In this document: piece by piece, positions 8,048-16,149 of the stretch
How positions within the stretch are numbered: position 1 is the stretch's first letter
Layout: the number at the start of each line of letters is the position of its first letter
DNA from: JAOUGY01 sp963825585
GTDB taxonomy: Bacteria; Actinomycetota; Acidimicrobiia; Spongiisociales; ZC4RG35
Length of the DNA: 64,000 nucleotides
NCBI GenBank assembly: GCA_963825585.1
Contig: CAWGTX010000010.1
Location: 496,001-560,000 of the forward strand
Reading direction: 5' to 3'
The notes under the pieces: generated by a model
Seen by the model: the letters and a program-made list of their open reading frames with translations, nothing else
Database searches by the model: none
What the model was told of the DNA's origin: nothing
Made by a program: the position numbers and the translations under genes

Positions 8048-9043
8048 GTGGAGTTCGTCGAGGTTCGAGGAAAGTCGGTCGAAGTGGCCGTGCAGGCAGC
8101 GATGCAGGAGCTGCAGATCACCGATCGCGATCGCGTCGATGTCGAGGTCGTTCAGGAGCCGGAGAAGGCGGTTTTTGGCCTGTTCGGGGGCAAGGACGCT
8201 GTTGTGAAGGTGACGGTGAAGGTCGATGACCCGCGCAAGCGGCGCCGGCGTCGCCGTAAGGGCGGTCGCGATGACGAGGACGGCGCTCCCCATGGTGATG
8301 ACCGTCCGGAACGGTCCCAGGGCGGTCGTGGTCAGGGCGGCCAGGGCCGTCAGCAGCGTCCTCCGGGTGAGAGTGGTGGTGGACGCCAGCGTCAGGGACA
8401 GGGCGCGGGCGGTCAGGGAGGCGGCCAGGGCCGTGGGCAGGGTGGACAACGTTCCGATCGGGGGCAGGGTCGGAGCGATGCCAATCGGGGAGATGGGCGG
8501 AGTCAACGTGAAGAACGGTCGCGCGCTCAAGCGACCCCCGAGCGAGAGGAGCGCACCGTGTCGATCGATGAACAGGTGCCGGTTGTCGATGGGTTCCTGA
8601 CGGGATTGGTCGGCGCGTTCGGCCTGGAGGGTACGGTTGAGGTCCGTGCCGACGACGACGTGATCGTCGCAGACATCAAGGGCCAACAGACCGAGGCAAT
8701 GGTTGGGCCGCGCGGGTCGGTCATCGAAGCGATCCACGAGCTCACGAAGACGGTTTTGCATCGTCAGACCCAGTCTTCGGCCCGCCTGCGGCTCGATATC
8801 GCCGGATATGGTGATCGGCGCCGGCAGGCGTTGGCGATATATGCCGGTCAGCTGATCGAACAGGTACTCGCCGATGGCGGTGAAGTCATGCTCGAACCCA
8901 TGAGTGCCGCAGATCGCAAGGTGATCCACGACGCCGTTGGTGAGCGCGACGGAGTCCGGTCGTACTCCGAGGGCGAATCACCACAGCGCTATGTGGTGAT
9001 CGCGAGCGACGGCGATCCTCAGGCTGCATCCGAAGAGGAGTAG
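8048..9043 (+). CDS. jag: Jag/KhpB family RNA-binding protein (KH and R3H domains)
   Basis: A 331-residue protein. Residues 1-50 form the Jag N-terminal domain (FVEVRGKSVEVAVQAAMQEL). A low-complexity stretch follows at about residues 62-175, rich in Arg, Gly and Gln, after a patch of consecutive Arg/Lys. A KH-like domain begins around residue 185 (GLEGTVEVRADDDVIVADI) and an R3H domain at the C-terminus ends in GVRSYSEGESPQRYVVI. Family members bind RNA and influence cell-envelope growth. The long RGQ-rich insert is more extended than in most homologues. The start is GTG at 8048, 3 nt after the yidC stop. Confidence 0.93.
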   Translation: MEFVEVRGKSVEVAVQAAMQELQITDRDRVDVEVVQEPEKAVFGLFGGKDAVVKVTVKVDDPRKRRRRRRKGGRDDEDGAPHGDDRPERSQGGRGQGGQGRQQRPPGESGGGRQRQGQGAGGQGGGQGRGQGGQRSDRGQGRSDANRGDGRSQREERSRAQATPEREERTVSIDEQVPVVDGFLTGLVGAFGLEGTVEVRADDDVIVADIKGQQTEAMVGPRGSVIEAIHELTKTVLHRQTQSSARLRLDIAGYGDRRRQALAIYAGQLIEQVLADGGEVMLEPMSAADRKVIHDAVGERDGVRSYSEGESPQRYVVIASDGDPQAASEEE

Positions 9044-9060
9044 TTCCGGCCCGGCGATTC

Positions 9061-9102
9061 AACAAAGAGCGGGGGAGCACACGCTCCCCCGCTCTTTGTT
9101 GC
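9061..9102. terminator. Bidirectional terminator hairpin
   Basis: Perfect inverted repeat with 19-bp arms (9061-9079 and 9084-9102) and the 4-nt loop ACAC. The GC core GCGGGGGAGC is flanked by A-rich and T-rich ends on either side, so it can end transcription from jag on the plus strand and from the LAGLIDADG gene on the minus strand. Confidence 0.9.
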
Positions 9103-9119
9103 CCGATCGGGTCAGCTCC

Positions 9120-9458
9120 TCAGAGAGCGATTCGGTACCGTTCGCACATGTCGAGGAACCTTCCGGCCACATGGTTGTCCAGCAGGTCCAGATTCCTGTG
9201 AACCAGTGGCGCCACTTCGGTTCTGAGGTAGGCCCCCCGGGCCATCCACTGGAAGTACGTCCGGTCGGAGTGGGAATACGGGCCGTAGAGCTTCCCACCG
9301 GGGATCTGGCGCTCCAGCCAGCGAAAGAGACCTTCGTGCCGAACGTGCATCCGCACCGTGATCTGAGGCTGACGGCCGTCGCCGCCAAAGCTGCCTTCGC
9401 CGGCCAGGATTCCGAGGAAGTACCCGGTATCCCGATCCGAAAGCAAGAGTTCCGCCAT
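9120..9458 (-). CDS. Stand-alone LAGLIDADG-type homing endonuclease-like protein
   Basis: A 112-residue protein with one LAGLIDADG-like motif, GYFLGILAGEGSFGG, near its N-terminus. QITVRMHVRHEGLFRWLE and TYFQWMARG follow in the spacing of single-motif LAGLIDADG proteins, which work as dimers. The start is ATG at 9458, with AGGAGGAGG close upstream. It is not inside an intein or a visible intron, but sits between jag and the parS-like sites on the opposite strand to both neighbours. Whether it still cuts DNA is unknown: the motif's acidic residue is a Glu (AGEG) rather than Asp, which is common in this subfamily. It could also be a domesticated DNA-binding protein. Confidence 0.8.
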   Translation of the reverse strand: MAELLLSDRDTGYFLGILAGEGSFGGDGRQPQITVRMHVRHEGLFRWLERQIPGGKLYGPYSHSDRTYFQWMARGAYLRTEVAPLVHRNLDLLDNHVAGRFLDMCERYRIAL

Positions 9459-9482
9459 GGTCCTCCTCCTGCGCGTTGGCGA

Positions 9483-9563
9483 GGGTGTTTCACCGTAAGG
9501 TACCACGTGAAACCCCGAAACCGCAACGACAGGGTGTTTCACCGTAAGGATTCACGTGAAACA
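9483..9563. other. Pair of parS-like ParB-binding sites
   Basis: Two copies of an 18-bp direct repeat (GGGTGTTTCACCGTAAGG at 9483-9500 and 9532-9549) are each followed by a CACGTGAAAC half-site. The second site, GGATTCACGTGAAACA at 9548-9563, matches the canonical parS TGTTTCACGTGAAACA at 14 of 16 positions. The first, at 9499-9514, matches at 12 of 16. They lie about 650 bp from parA, as expected for a centromere near the origin. Confidence 0.85.
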
Positions 9564-9585
9564 CCACACGTTGGGTGCGAGTTGG

Positions 9586-9591
9586 TAGATT
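9586..9591 (+). promoter_or_regulatory. -10 hexamer of a probable leaderless rsmG transcript
   Basis: TAGATT ends 6 nt before the GTG start at 9598 and there is no Shine-Dalgarno sequence. The upstream promoter half would overlap the second parS-like site. Confidence 0.5.
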
Positions 9592-9597
9592 CGGGCC

Positions 9598-10203
9598 GTG
9601 CCGGGACACATACTCGAAGCTGTTGCCGATTGGGCCGGGATACTCCTGGTGCCCGACATGTCTGCAAAGCTGCGGGCACTGGGGGGCTGGCTGGCGACGG
9701 AAGGTGTCGAACTCGGCGGACTCGGGCCCAACGAAGCCCCCGACATCACGGCGCGCCACCTGGCTGACTCGTTGGCGTTCGCCCGTGGATGGGCAGCCCG
9801 CGTTGCACCGGACGAGATCGTCGATCTCGGATCGGGGGTCGGGCTGCCGGCGCTCCCCTTGGCGATCTGTCATCCCGAGTCGACCGTGTGGGCCATCGAC
9901 CGATCTGGACGCCGGTGCCAGATGATACGCAGAGCGGCGAGGGTGATCGGCGTGGAGAACCTCGAGGTCGAGGTAGCAGACATCACCCGGTTCGCTCGGC
10001 CGGCCCTGGCCGTGGTCAGCAGGGCGGCGATTCCGCCAGATCTCCTGTTGCCGCACCTCAAGCGGCTGACACGCCCGGGAGGCGTCGCCGTGGTGGGCGG
10101 CTCGCACCGGGTACGACCCGAGGTTCCGGGCTATGAAACGATCGAGATTCCTGCGGAGGTCCTTGACCACAGCGCCTGGCTCCTTATGATGGCAGCGCCG
10201 TGA
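9598..10203 (+). CDS. rsmG: 16S rRNA (guanine527-N7)-methyltransferase RsmG (GidB)
   Basis: A 201-residue SAM-dependent methyltransferase acting on 16S rRNA. It shows ITARHLADSLAFA before the SAM-binding motif EIVDLGSGVGLPALPLAI (about residues 75-92), and then the RSGRRCQMIRRAA helix. The start is GTG at 9598, preceded by TAGATT at the leaderless spacing. It leads directly into parA, the common order in actinobacteria and firmicutes. It is slightly shorter than many RsmG proteins, mainly at the C-terminus. Confidence 0.94.
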   Translation: MPGHILEAVADWAGILLVPDMSAKLRALGGWLATEGVELGGLGPNEAPDITARHLADSLAFARGWAARVAPDEIVDLGSGVGLPALPLAICHPESTVWAIDRSGRRCQMIRRAARVIGVENLEVEVADITRFARPALAVVSRAAIPPDLLLPHLKRLTRPGGVAVVGGSHRVRPEVPGYETIEIPAEVLDHSAWLLMMAAP

Positions 10204-10216
10204 GGAGGCCTTGCGA

Positions 10217-10999
10217 TTGAAACCTGTCATCGTTGCGCTCGCCAATCAGAAGGGTGGTGTCGGGAAATCCACCACGGCCATCAACCTCGCGGCGAGCTTG
10301 TCATTGGCCGGTCGCCGCATCCTGCTGATTGACCTCGATCCACAGGGGAACGCAACATCCGGCGTTGGCATAGACCGCAACGCCATCGCCCATTCGATTT
10401 ATGACGTTCTTTTGAAGGATGTACCGATAGAGGACGCCGTAGAACCGACGTCGGTCCGGGACCTGTTCGTTGTGCCCGCGACCATCGATCTGGCGGGCGC
10501 CGAAATCGAGCTCGTATCTGTCTTCTCCCGCGAACAGCGGCTCAAGACAGCGATCGCCACCGTGGCGATGGACTACGACGCCGTGCTGGTCGACTGCCCG
10601 CCTTCGCTGGGCTTGCTCACGGTGAACGCCCTAGCGGCCGCCACCGAGGTGATCATTCCGATTCAGTGCGAGTACTACGCATTGGAAGGCCTGTCGCAGC
10701 TCCTTCGGAACATCGAGTTGGTGCGGTCGAACCTCAACCCGGAGCTGCTGATCGGGGGGGCCATCCTCACGATGTACGACGCCCGGACGAGGCTCGCCAA
10801 GGAAGTGGCCGACCAGGTCCGCGCCTACTTCAAGGAGCGGACGTTCCGCACGATCGTCCCTCGATCCGTGCGCCTGTCCGAGGCCCCGTCGTTCGGCGAG
10901 CCGATCGAGGTGTTCGACCCGATGTCCCGGGGTGCAATCGCATACCGGAACCTCGCGCGGGAGTTCGTTGACCGACACAATTGGGAGGACGTGAGATGA
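10217..10999 (+). CDS. parA: Chromosome-partitioning ATPase ParA (Soj)
   Basis: A 260-residue deviant Walker ATPase that moves ParB-bound origins and helps control initiation. It starts with the deviant Walker A motif KGGVGKSTTAINLA and carries DLDPQGNATSGVG, VDCPPSLGLLTVNAL and QCEYYALEGLSQLL, all hallmarks of ParA/Soj. TTG at 10217 is preferred over TTG at 10211, because GAGGAGG at 10202-10208 is correctly spaced only for the second. It overlaps parB by four bases. Confidence 0.96.
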   Translation: MKPVIVALANQKGGVGKSTTAINLAASLSLAGRRILLIDLDPQGNATSGVGIDRNAIAHSIYDVLLKDVPIEDAVEPTSVRDLFVVPATIDLAGAEIELVSVFSREQRLKTAIATVAMDYDAVLVDCPPSLGLLTVNALAAATEVIIPIQCEYYALEGLSQLLRNIELVRSNLNPELLIGGAILTMYDARTRLAKEVADQVRAYFKERTFRTIVPRSVRLSEAPSFGEPIEVFDPMSRGAIAYRNLAREFVDRHNWEDVR

Positions 11000-11859
11000 C
11001 CACACGGAGAGGCGGGCTCGGTCGGGGATTGGAGGCATTGATCCCCACCGGAACGGATACGCCTACCGGGTACGCCGTCATTCCGATCGAACAGGTGGCG
11101 GCCAACCCGAACCAGCCCCGCATCCGTTTTGATGAGGAGGCATTGTCGGGCCTGGCCGACTCCATTCGTGAGGTGGGCGTGCTGCAGCCGATCTCCGTGA
11201 CGCAGGTGGACAGCGGCGCCTACCGGCTGATCGCGGGGGAGCGACGGCTCCGAGCAGCCAAGCGGGCGGGGCTGACCGAGATACCGGCTGTGATCCGCAC
11301 GGTCGACGACCAGACTTCGCTCACCGAGGCCCTGATCGAGAACATCCAACGCGAGGATCTCTCGCCGCTGGAGGAGGCAGCCGCCTACAACCAACTCCTG
11401 GAAGAATTTGGGTTGACCCACGAAGAAGTCGGTGTGCGCGTCGGACGCAGCCGGGTGGCCGTCACCAACAGTCTTCGGCTGCTCACGCTGTCTGCCGCCG
11501 TCCAGGGAATGCTCGAGCGGGGGGAACTCACCGCCGGACATGCTCGGGCACTCCTCGGCCTCGAGGACCGGAAGTACGCCGAGCACATCGCCGAACGTGC
11601 CGTGTCCGAGGGCTGGAGCGTTCGCCAGGTGGAAGAGGCGGCCCGGGCTCGGCGCGAGATCGACGAACCCGAGCAATCAGAACGTCGGCCGTTGGTGCGC
11701 GAGGTTCGGCCGGTCGAGATCGTGGAGCTCGAGCACAGGTTGACGGACCAGCTCGGCACGAAGGTGAAGATCGAATATCGGAACAAGAAAGGCAAGATCG
11801 AGATCGGGTTCGGTTCACTCGACGATCTCGAGCGGTTGTACCGGCACTTCTTCAGCTAG
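10996..11859 (+). CDS. parB: Chromosome-partitioning protein ParB (Spo0J)
   Basis: A 287-residue CTPase/DNA-binding protein that loads at parS. The N-terminal RRGGLGRGLEALIPTG motif recruits ParA. The ParB core follows with NPNQPRIRFDEEALSGLADS, GAYRLIAGERRLRAAK and the conserved ENIQREDLSPLEEAAAY, then the helix-turn-helix (LTHEEVGVRVGRSRVAVTNSL) and a C-terminal dimerisation domain. The start is ATG at 10996, with GGAGGA just upstream. Its likely targets are the parS-like sites at 9483-9563. Confidence 0.97.
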   Translation: MTTRRGGLGRGLEALIPTGTDTPTGYAVIPIEQVAANPNQPRIRFDEEALSGLADSIREVGVLQPISVTQVDSGAYRLIAGERRLRAAKRAGLTEIPAVIRTVDDQTSLTEALIENIQREDLSPLEEAAAYNQLLEEFGLTHEEVGVRVGRSRVAVTNSLRLLTLSAAVQGMLERGELTAGHARALLGLEDRKYAEHIAERAVSEGWSVRQVEEAARARREIDEPEQSERRPLVREVRPVEIVELEHRLTDQLGTKVKIEYRNKKGKIEIGFGSLDDLERLYRHFFS

Positions 11860-11945
11860 GAGCCCTTGGGGCGCGGCTCGCCTCGACTCAAGACCGTTGC
11901 CCAACGCCCGCCGCCCGGATGAGGTCGACACCTCGGGCCGCGCTG

Positions 11946-12944
11946 TCAGACCGAGGTCGGATCGTCCGGAACCCGGCCCGGATAGCGACCGTGCTCGTCG
12001 AAGAAGCGCTCGATCCCCTCGACGACGAGTCGCCCCACCTCGGCGTCGAGCGACGCCAGACTGACGACGATCGCCGGCGAGCGCGTCTCGCGAAGGATGG
12101 CGGTGGCCCTGCCCCCCTTGGCTGTTCCCAGCACCCGCGACACGTGTCCGGCGAGGCGCGCCCCGGCTTCGCTGCGGCTCTTGGCCGTCTCGAACGAGAA
12201 CACGCCCTGCTCGTCGTCCTCAGCCAGTTGGAACGAGACGATGACGTCGGCACCCTGCCGGTTCGCCCGATGGGCCCGGACCCGTTCGGGCATGTGTGTG
12301 TCCATCGATCTGGAAATAACTGGAAGGCCACCCCGTTCCTGGAGAGCGATCGAGGCTGCGGTGGCGGCGTCCCAGGCGGCGGCCGCCTCTTCGATGGTGC
12401 GGGAGGCGGGATCGAAGAACACCCTCGTCCCGACCACCGTGGGCCGAAGACTGCGCAGCCACTCGCGCTCGCGCACTGTCTCGCGGCCGGTCTCGAGTTG
12501 ACCCCGGCTCACCAGTCGCAGTTCGGTGAGGACCTCAGGCCCGGCCACGCCGTCCTCTGGCAGCCCACGGTTGTGCTGGAACTCGATGAGGGCACGTTGG
12601 GTGTCGGCACCGAAGATCCCGTCCGGTTTGCCGGCATCGAATCCGAGATTGTTCAGGCGGTTCTGGAGCTCGCCGACGTCGTCGCCCCGCAGCATCGGGC
12701 GCCGCAGTACCAGCAGTCGGTCTCCGAGCCGGTAGCCGGCCTCGTAGAGGGCTCTCCAGGTGTCCGGGCCGACGATGCCGTCGACGTTCAGCCCACGCTC
12801 GCCCTGAAACGACCGCACGGCGTCGGCGGTGGCCTTGCCGTACTCACCACGCGGATCGGGGTCGCTCGGGTGACCCAGCGCTGCCAGCCGGTCCTGGATG
12901 TCTCGGACCGGTTCACCTGAGTCCTCGAGGCGGTAGAGGCGCAT
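11946..12944 (-). CDS. cwlM: CwlM-like amidase homologue with degenerate active site
   Basis: A 332-residue protein with two peptidoglycan-binding domains (about residues 1-65 and 80-145) and a C-terminal Amidase_3-fold domain (about 165-325). No signal peptide is visible, so it is probably cytoplasmic. The zinc ligands of active amidases are not seen: the usual DPGHGG is FDPASRT and the usual SIH motif is SFQLAED. In mycobacteria the equivalent gene beside trxA/trxB, cwlM, is a cytoplasmic regulator of MurA rather than an enzyme. Position and missing residues suggest the same role here. The start is ATG at 12944, with GGGAG 8 nt upstream; an in-frame GTG at 12959 is an alternative. Confidence 0.85.
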   Translation of the reverse strand: MRLYRLEDSGEPVRDIQDRLAALGHPSDPDPRGEYGKATADAVRSFQGERGLNVDGIVGPDTWRALYEAGYRLGDRLLVLRRPMLRGDDVGELQNRLNNLGFDAGKPDGIFGADTQRALIEFQHNRGLPEDGVAGPEVLTELRLVSRGQLETGRETVREREWLRSLRPTVVGTRVFFDPASRTIEEAAAAWDAATAASIALQERGGLPVISRSMDTHMPERVRAHRANRQGADVIVSFQLAEDDEQGVFSFETAKSRSEAGARLAGHVSRVLGTAKGGRATAILRETRSPAIVVSLASLDAEVGRLVVEGIERFFDEHGRYPGRVPDDPTSV

Positions 12945-12982
12945 CGGGCATGCTCCCACATGGACGACCCAACAACAGTCAA

Positions 12983-13005
12983 CCAGACCCGCAGAACGGG
13001 TCTGG
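12983..13005 (-). terminator. Terminator-like hairpin after trxA
   Basis: Nine-bp arms CCAGACCCG and CGGGTCTGG around the loop CAGAA. Read on the minus strand, it is followed by a T-rich stretch (ggttgactgttgtt), consistent with ending the trxB-trxA message. Confidence 0.6.
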
Positions 13006-13065
13006 TCGATGTGTGTGTCTAGACGCCGGAAGGGACGTATTCGGGGGTTTGTGACAGGTTCGGCC

Positions 13066-13392
13066 TCAGGACAGGTACTCCGCGAGCTCGGCTACCAGCT
13101 GATGCTTGGGCCGGGCACCGACGATGCGCTTCTTCTCGACACCGTCCTGGAACAGGATCATGGTGGGGATGCTCATCACGTCGAAGCTGGCTGGGGCCTG
13201 GGGGTTCTCGTCGATGTTGAGCTTGCCGACGGTGATCTTGTCACCGTGTTCGCCGGCGATCTCGTCGAGGACCGGGGCGACCATCCGGCACGGACCGCAC
13301 CACTCGGCCCAGAAGTCCACCAGCACGGGACGGTTGCCCGAGATGGTCTCGGTGAAGGTCGAGTCGGTCAGTGTGACGGTGTTGTCAGCCAT
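13066..13392 (-). CDS. trxA: Thioredoxin
   Basis: A 108-residue cytosolic disulfide reductase. The active site WAEWCGPCRM is intact near residue 30, and the cis-proline loop SIPTMILF is present. It follows trxB on the same strand with a 50-bp gap that includes a good AAGGAGAA ribosome site (ctcaaggagaagcaATG). It receives electrons from the adjacent TrxB. Confidence 0.97.
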   Translation of the reverse strand: MADNTVTLTDSTFTETISGNRPVLVDFWAEWCGPCRMVAPVLDEIAGEHGDKITVGKLNIDENPQAPASFDVMSIPTMILFQDGVEKKRIVGARPKHQLVAELAEYLS

Positions 13393-13443
13393 TGCTTCTC
13401 CTTGAGGTCTATCGCCGATTCGTCAACGTTCGGCAGCGTCGTG

Positions 13444-14370
13444 TCATTCCGCAGCGGCGAGGTAATGCTCGGCGTCGATGGCAGCCTGACAACCACTCCC
13501 GGCGGCGGTGATCGCCTGTCGGTACACGGTATCGGCTACATCGCCGGCCGCCAGCACTCCCGGCACCGAAGTTCGGGTTCCCGGTCCTGTCAGCTGCACG
13601 TACCCCTTGGGATCGAGCTCGAGCTGGCCCTGGAACATCGAGGTATTGGGTCGGTGGCCGATCGCCACGAAGACACCGTCGATACTCACCTGGCGCGTCT
13701 CGCCGGTGACGGTATCTCGCACGGTGGCGCCGGTCACCTCGTCCTCCCCGAGAATCTCGGTGAGTTCGGCGTTCCAGATGACCTCGATCTTGGGATTGGC
13801 GAGCGCGCGCGCGACCATGATCTTCGAGGCACGGAACTCGTCGCGGCGGTGAACGATGGTCACTTTCGAAGCGAACTTCGTGAGGAAGTTGGCCTCCTCC
13901 ATCGCCGAGTCGCCGCCACCCACCACGATCACTTCCTTGCTGCGGAAGAAGAATCCGTCGCAGGTCGCACAGGCGGAGACGCCCCGTCCCGTGAGGCGCT
14001 GTTCACCAGGGATGTCGAGCCACATGGCGCTGGCGCCGGTGGCGACGATCACGGCCTTCGCCTTGTACTCATCGGCCCCCACCCGAACGGTCAGGGGGTG
14101 GCTGGAGAAGTCGACCTCGCTGACGTCGGTGGTCATGAGGCGGGCACCAAAGCGCTCGGCCTGCTTGCGGAACTTCTCCATGAGCTCGGGACCCATGATC
14201 CCGTCGGGGAATCCCGGGAAGTTCTCGACGTCGGTGGTGATCATCAACTGCCCACCTGACTGGCTTCCCTCGAAGACGAGTGGGTTGAGGTCGGCTCGGG
14301 CGGCGTACAAGGCGGCGGTGTATCCCGCCGGGCCGCTTCCGATGATGATGAGATCTTCGACAGTGCTCAC
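13444..14370 (-). CDS. trxB: Thioredoxin reductase (NADPH)
   Basis: A 308-residue flavoprotein that reduces thioredoxin with NADPH. It has the FAD-binding GSGPAGYTAALYAARA near the N-terminus, the redox-active CATCDG pair, the NADPH-binding VVGGGDSAMEEANFL, and the C-terminal FAD motif LAAGDVADTVYRQAITAAGSG. The start is GTG at 14370, with AAGGAAGA upstream. Its start overlaps the end of the small membrane-protein gene by four bases (GTGA). Confidence 0.97.
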   Translation of the reverse strand: MSTVEDLIIIGSGPAGYTAALYAARADLNPLVFEGSQSGGQLMITTDVENFPGFPDGIMGPELMEKFRKQAERFGARLMTTDVSEVDFSSHPLTVRVGADEYKAKAVIVATGASAMWLDIPGEQRLTGRGVSACATCDGFFFRSKEVIVVGGGDSAMEEANFLTKFASKVTIVHRRDEFRASKIMVARALANPKIEVIWNAELTEILGEDEVTGATVRDTVTGETRQVSIDGVFVAIGHRPNTSMFQGQLELDPKGYVQLTGPGTRTSVPGVLAAGDVADTVYRQAITAAGSGCQAAIDAEHYLAAAE

Positions 14371-14648
14371 GGTTCTTCCTTCGAGATTCGCTTCGTCCAG
14401 ATCAACGCGCCACCCACACCGAATAGTCCCGCCTCGATGGCGTAGGCGATCCATTGACCGACCAGGATCGCCAGGGCGGCGTGAAGCGTCATGAACAGGA
14501 ACACCACTGCGAACACTCCGAGCACAAGAGCCGGAATGGCGAGTGATGCGATGGTGATTCCGCGTCTGGCCCGGTCGACGGTGAGGGAGCGAATCTTGGC
14601 TGCACTCGACTCGAGCAGGTCGGCGAAGCGAGGAGCGAGTTGTTCCAT
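14367..14648 (-). CDS. Small two-helix membrane protein, unknown function
   Basis: A 93-residue protein with a charged amphipathic N-terminus (about residues 1-30) followed by two hydrophobic segments (about 32-57 and 62-82) and the charged tail KRISKEEP. The topology resembles holin-superfamily or Actinobacteria-specific two-helix proteins, but no family is recognised. ATG at 14648 is chosen; a GTG six bases upstream is possible. It overlaps trxB by four bases, so it probably belongs to the trx operon. Confidence 0.7.
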   Translation of the reverse strand: MEQLAPRFADLLESSAAKIRSLTVDRARRGITIASLAIPALVLGVFAVVFLFMTLHAALAILVGQWIAYAIEAGLFGVGGALIWTKRISKEEP

Positions 14649-14732
14649 GGGCACAAGACTAGAGGACCGGCGCCAATCCTGCCTGCAAACGATTGCAGCA
14701 TTCGGGCGCTGACCTGCCGAAGAAGAGATCGC

Positions 14733-15581
14733 TCACTCGAAGGGAGTGCAGCCGTCCACCGTCAGGATGTCGGAGCTGTACTCGGTGGTGGTGGCATCGA
14801 AGACCACGAACGCCTGAACATCGGTGCCGTCGATGGTGGCGTTGATCACCCCGAACACAGGAAGCACCTCGGAGGCGAGACACGAAGGGGCGGGGATCTC
14901 CCGGTTGTTGAACCACGGGGTGTCGAGCTGCTCGGCAACGGTCTGGTTGGAAAGCAGGTCGATGAGAGCCTCGAGTTGGCCATCCAATTCGGCGCGGGTG
15001 ACAGGTCCGGCATCGGTGAGAACGCCCACCCCGAGGGCGTCGCCGTCGGAACCTCCCAGCGGCGGGCCGAAGGAGGAGGCGGTGGTCGTGGTCTGGGAAT
15101 CCTCAGCGGCCGAGCGCTCCTCCGGGGCGAGTTCGGTGCTCGCCGCGGCGGTGGTCTCCGCGGCGGATTCGAGGGCCAACGCATCGGCGCCAGCGGTCTC
15201 CTCGGTCGCCGCGCTCTCGCCGGCGGCGTCAAAACCGGCGTCGTCCCCACCCTGCTGTGTGAGAACCCCCGCCACGCCGACCGTCACGAACACCGCCGCC
15301 GCCACGGAACCGAGCCTGAGCCATCGGCTCTGACGGCGGGCGGCGAGGGGGACGACGGGGGCGACGTGGTCGATACGCGGATGAACGCCGGCACGCATGG
15401 CGGCGCGCTCGTCGTCGGTCATCGGGGTCGGGACCGCTCCGGCCAGTAGGGCTCGCATCTCCTGGTGCAGCGCCAGCTCGGCCCGGCAGTCGGCGCACGA
15501 GTCGAGGAGCCACTCGGCGGCCGGGTCGCGGCTGCCGTCGGCGTAATCGGCGATGAGATCGAGGTCGTGGCTGTCGTGCAT
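14733..15581 (-). CDS. Putative transmembrane anti-sigma factor
   Basis: A 282-residue protein. The N-terminal 60 residues resemble a zinc anti-sigma domain, with a C-x-x-C pair (LLDSCADCRAELALHQEM) but without the usual preceding His. A membrane segment lies at about residues 90-108 (WLRLGSVAAAVFVTVGVAGV). An Ala/Glu/Thr-rich linker leads to an outside domain (about 190-282) with two cysteines. It lies just downstream of the ECF sigma gene, 22 bp apart, like the anti-sigma factor beside sigM in mycobacteria. Its control of the neighbouring sigma factor is inferred from this pairing. Confidence 0.75.
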   Translation of the reverse strand: MHDSHDLDLIADYADGSRDPAAEWLLDSCADCRAELALHQEMRALLAGAVPTPMTDDERAAMRAGVHPRIDHVAPVVPLAARRQSRWLRLGSVAAAVFVTVGVAGVLTQQGGDDAGFDAAGESAATEETAGADALALESAAETTAAASTELAPEERSAAEDSQTTTTASSFGPPLGGSDGDALGVGVLTDAGPVTRAELDGQLEALIDLLSNQTVAEQLDTPWFNNREIPAPSCLASEVLPVFGVINATIDGTDVQAFVVFDATTTEYSSDILTVDGCTPFE

Positions 15582-15603
15582 GGTCTCTACGGTGTTTGAC
15601 GTG

Positions 15604-16149
15604 TCATGTGTCGTTGATGTTCCCGAGAATCTCGGCCAACAGCCGCCGACCCCGGAACACCCTGGATTTCACGGTGCCGGCGGGGATCTCGAGAGCGTCG
15701 GATATCTCGGCGATGCCCAATCCGTGGATGTCGGAGAGGACCACCGCCGCCCGGTAGTCGATCGGAATGGACATGAGCGCCGCTTCGATCGAGGGCTTCA
15801 GCTCCACCGAGGTGAACGAGTCCACCGTGGAGACGTCGACCGGGTCGTGGTACTCGGGGATCGGCTCGGTGCGGCGGCGTTTCGCCTTGCGGAGCAGGTC
15901 GAAGCAGGTGTTGGTCGCCACCCGATACAGCCAGGTGGTGAAGGCCGCCTCGGCCCGGTACCGGTCCGCCTTGCGGAACACGGTGAGGAAGGTCTCCTGG
16001 GCTGCGTCGAGCGCGGCCTCCCGCGACCCCATCAGACGCAGGCAGACAGCGAACACGAGATCCTCGTGTCGACGCATCAGCTCGTCCAGCGCCGCGGCCT
16101 GACCGTTGGCGACGAGACCGATCAGCTCGACGTCACGGTCGCCGGTCAT
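15604..16149 (-). CDS. ECF sigma factor (SigM-like position)
   Basis: A 181-residue extracytoplasmic-function sigma factor. Region 2 reads HEDLVFAVCLRLMGSREAALDAAQETFLTVFRKA with FTTWLYRVATNTCFDLLRKAKRR. Region 4 reads IPIDYRAAVVLSDIHGLGIAEISDALEIPAGTVKSRVFRGRRLL. The start is ATG at 16149, overlapping the upstream pseudokinase stop by four bases (ATGA). The cluster order sigma, anti-sigma, trxB, trxA, cwlM matches the mycobacterial sigM locus, so a SigM-like envelope or redox stress role is plausible but not shown. Confidence 0.9.
   Translation of the reverse strand: MTGDRDVELIGLVANGQAAALDELMRRHEDLVFAVCLRLMGSREAALDAAQETFLTVFRKADRYRAEAAFTTWLYRVATNTCFDLLRKAKRRRTEPIPEYHDPVDVSTVDSFTSVELKPSIEAALMSIPIDYRAAVVLSDIHGLGIAEISDALEIPAGTVKSRVFRGRRLLAEILGNINDT

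Noticed and set aside
7088..8929. A 613-codon open frame on the minus strand opposite yidC and jag
   Set aside because: Leu/Thr-rich low-complexity translation with no family features; it is antisense to two well-supported genes.
11946..12944. Active N-acetylmuramoyl-L-alanine amidase
   Set aside because: The fold is recognisable but the zinc-ligand motifs are replaced and there is no export signal.
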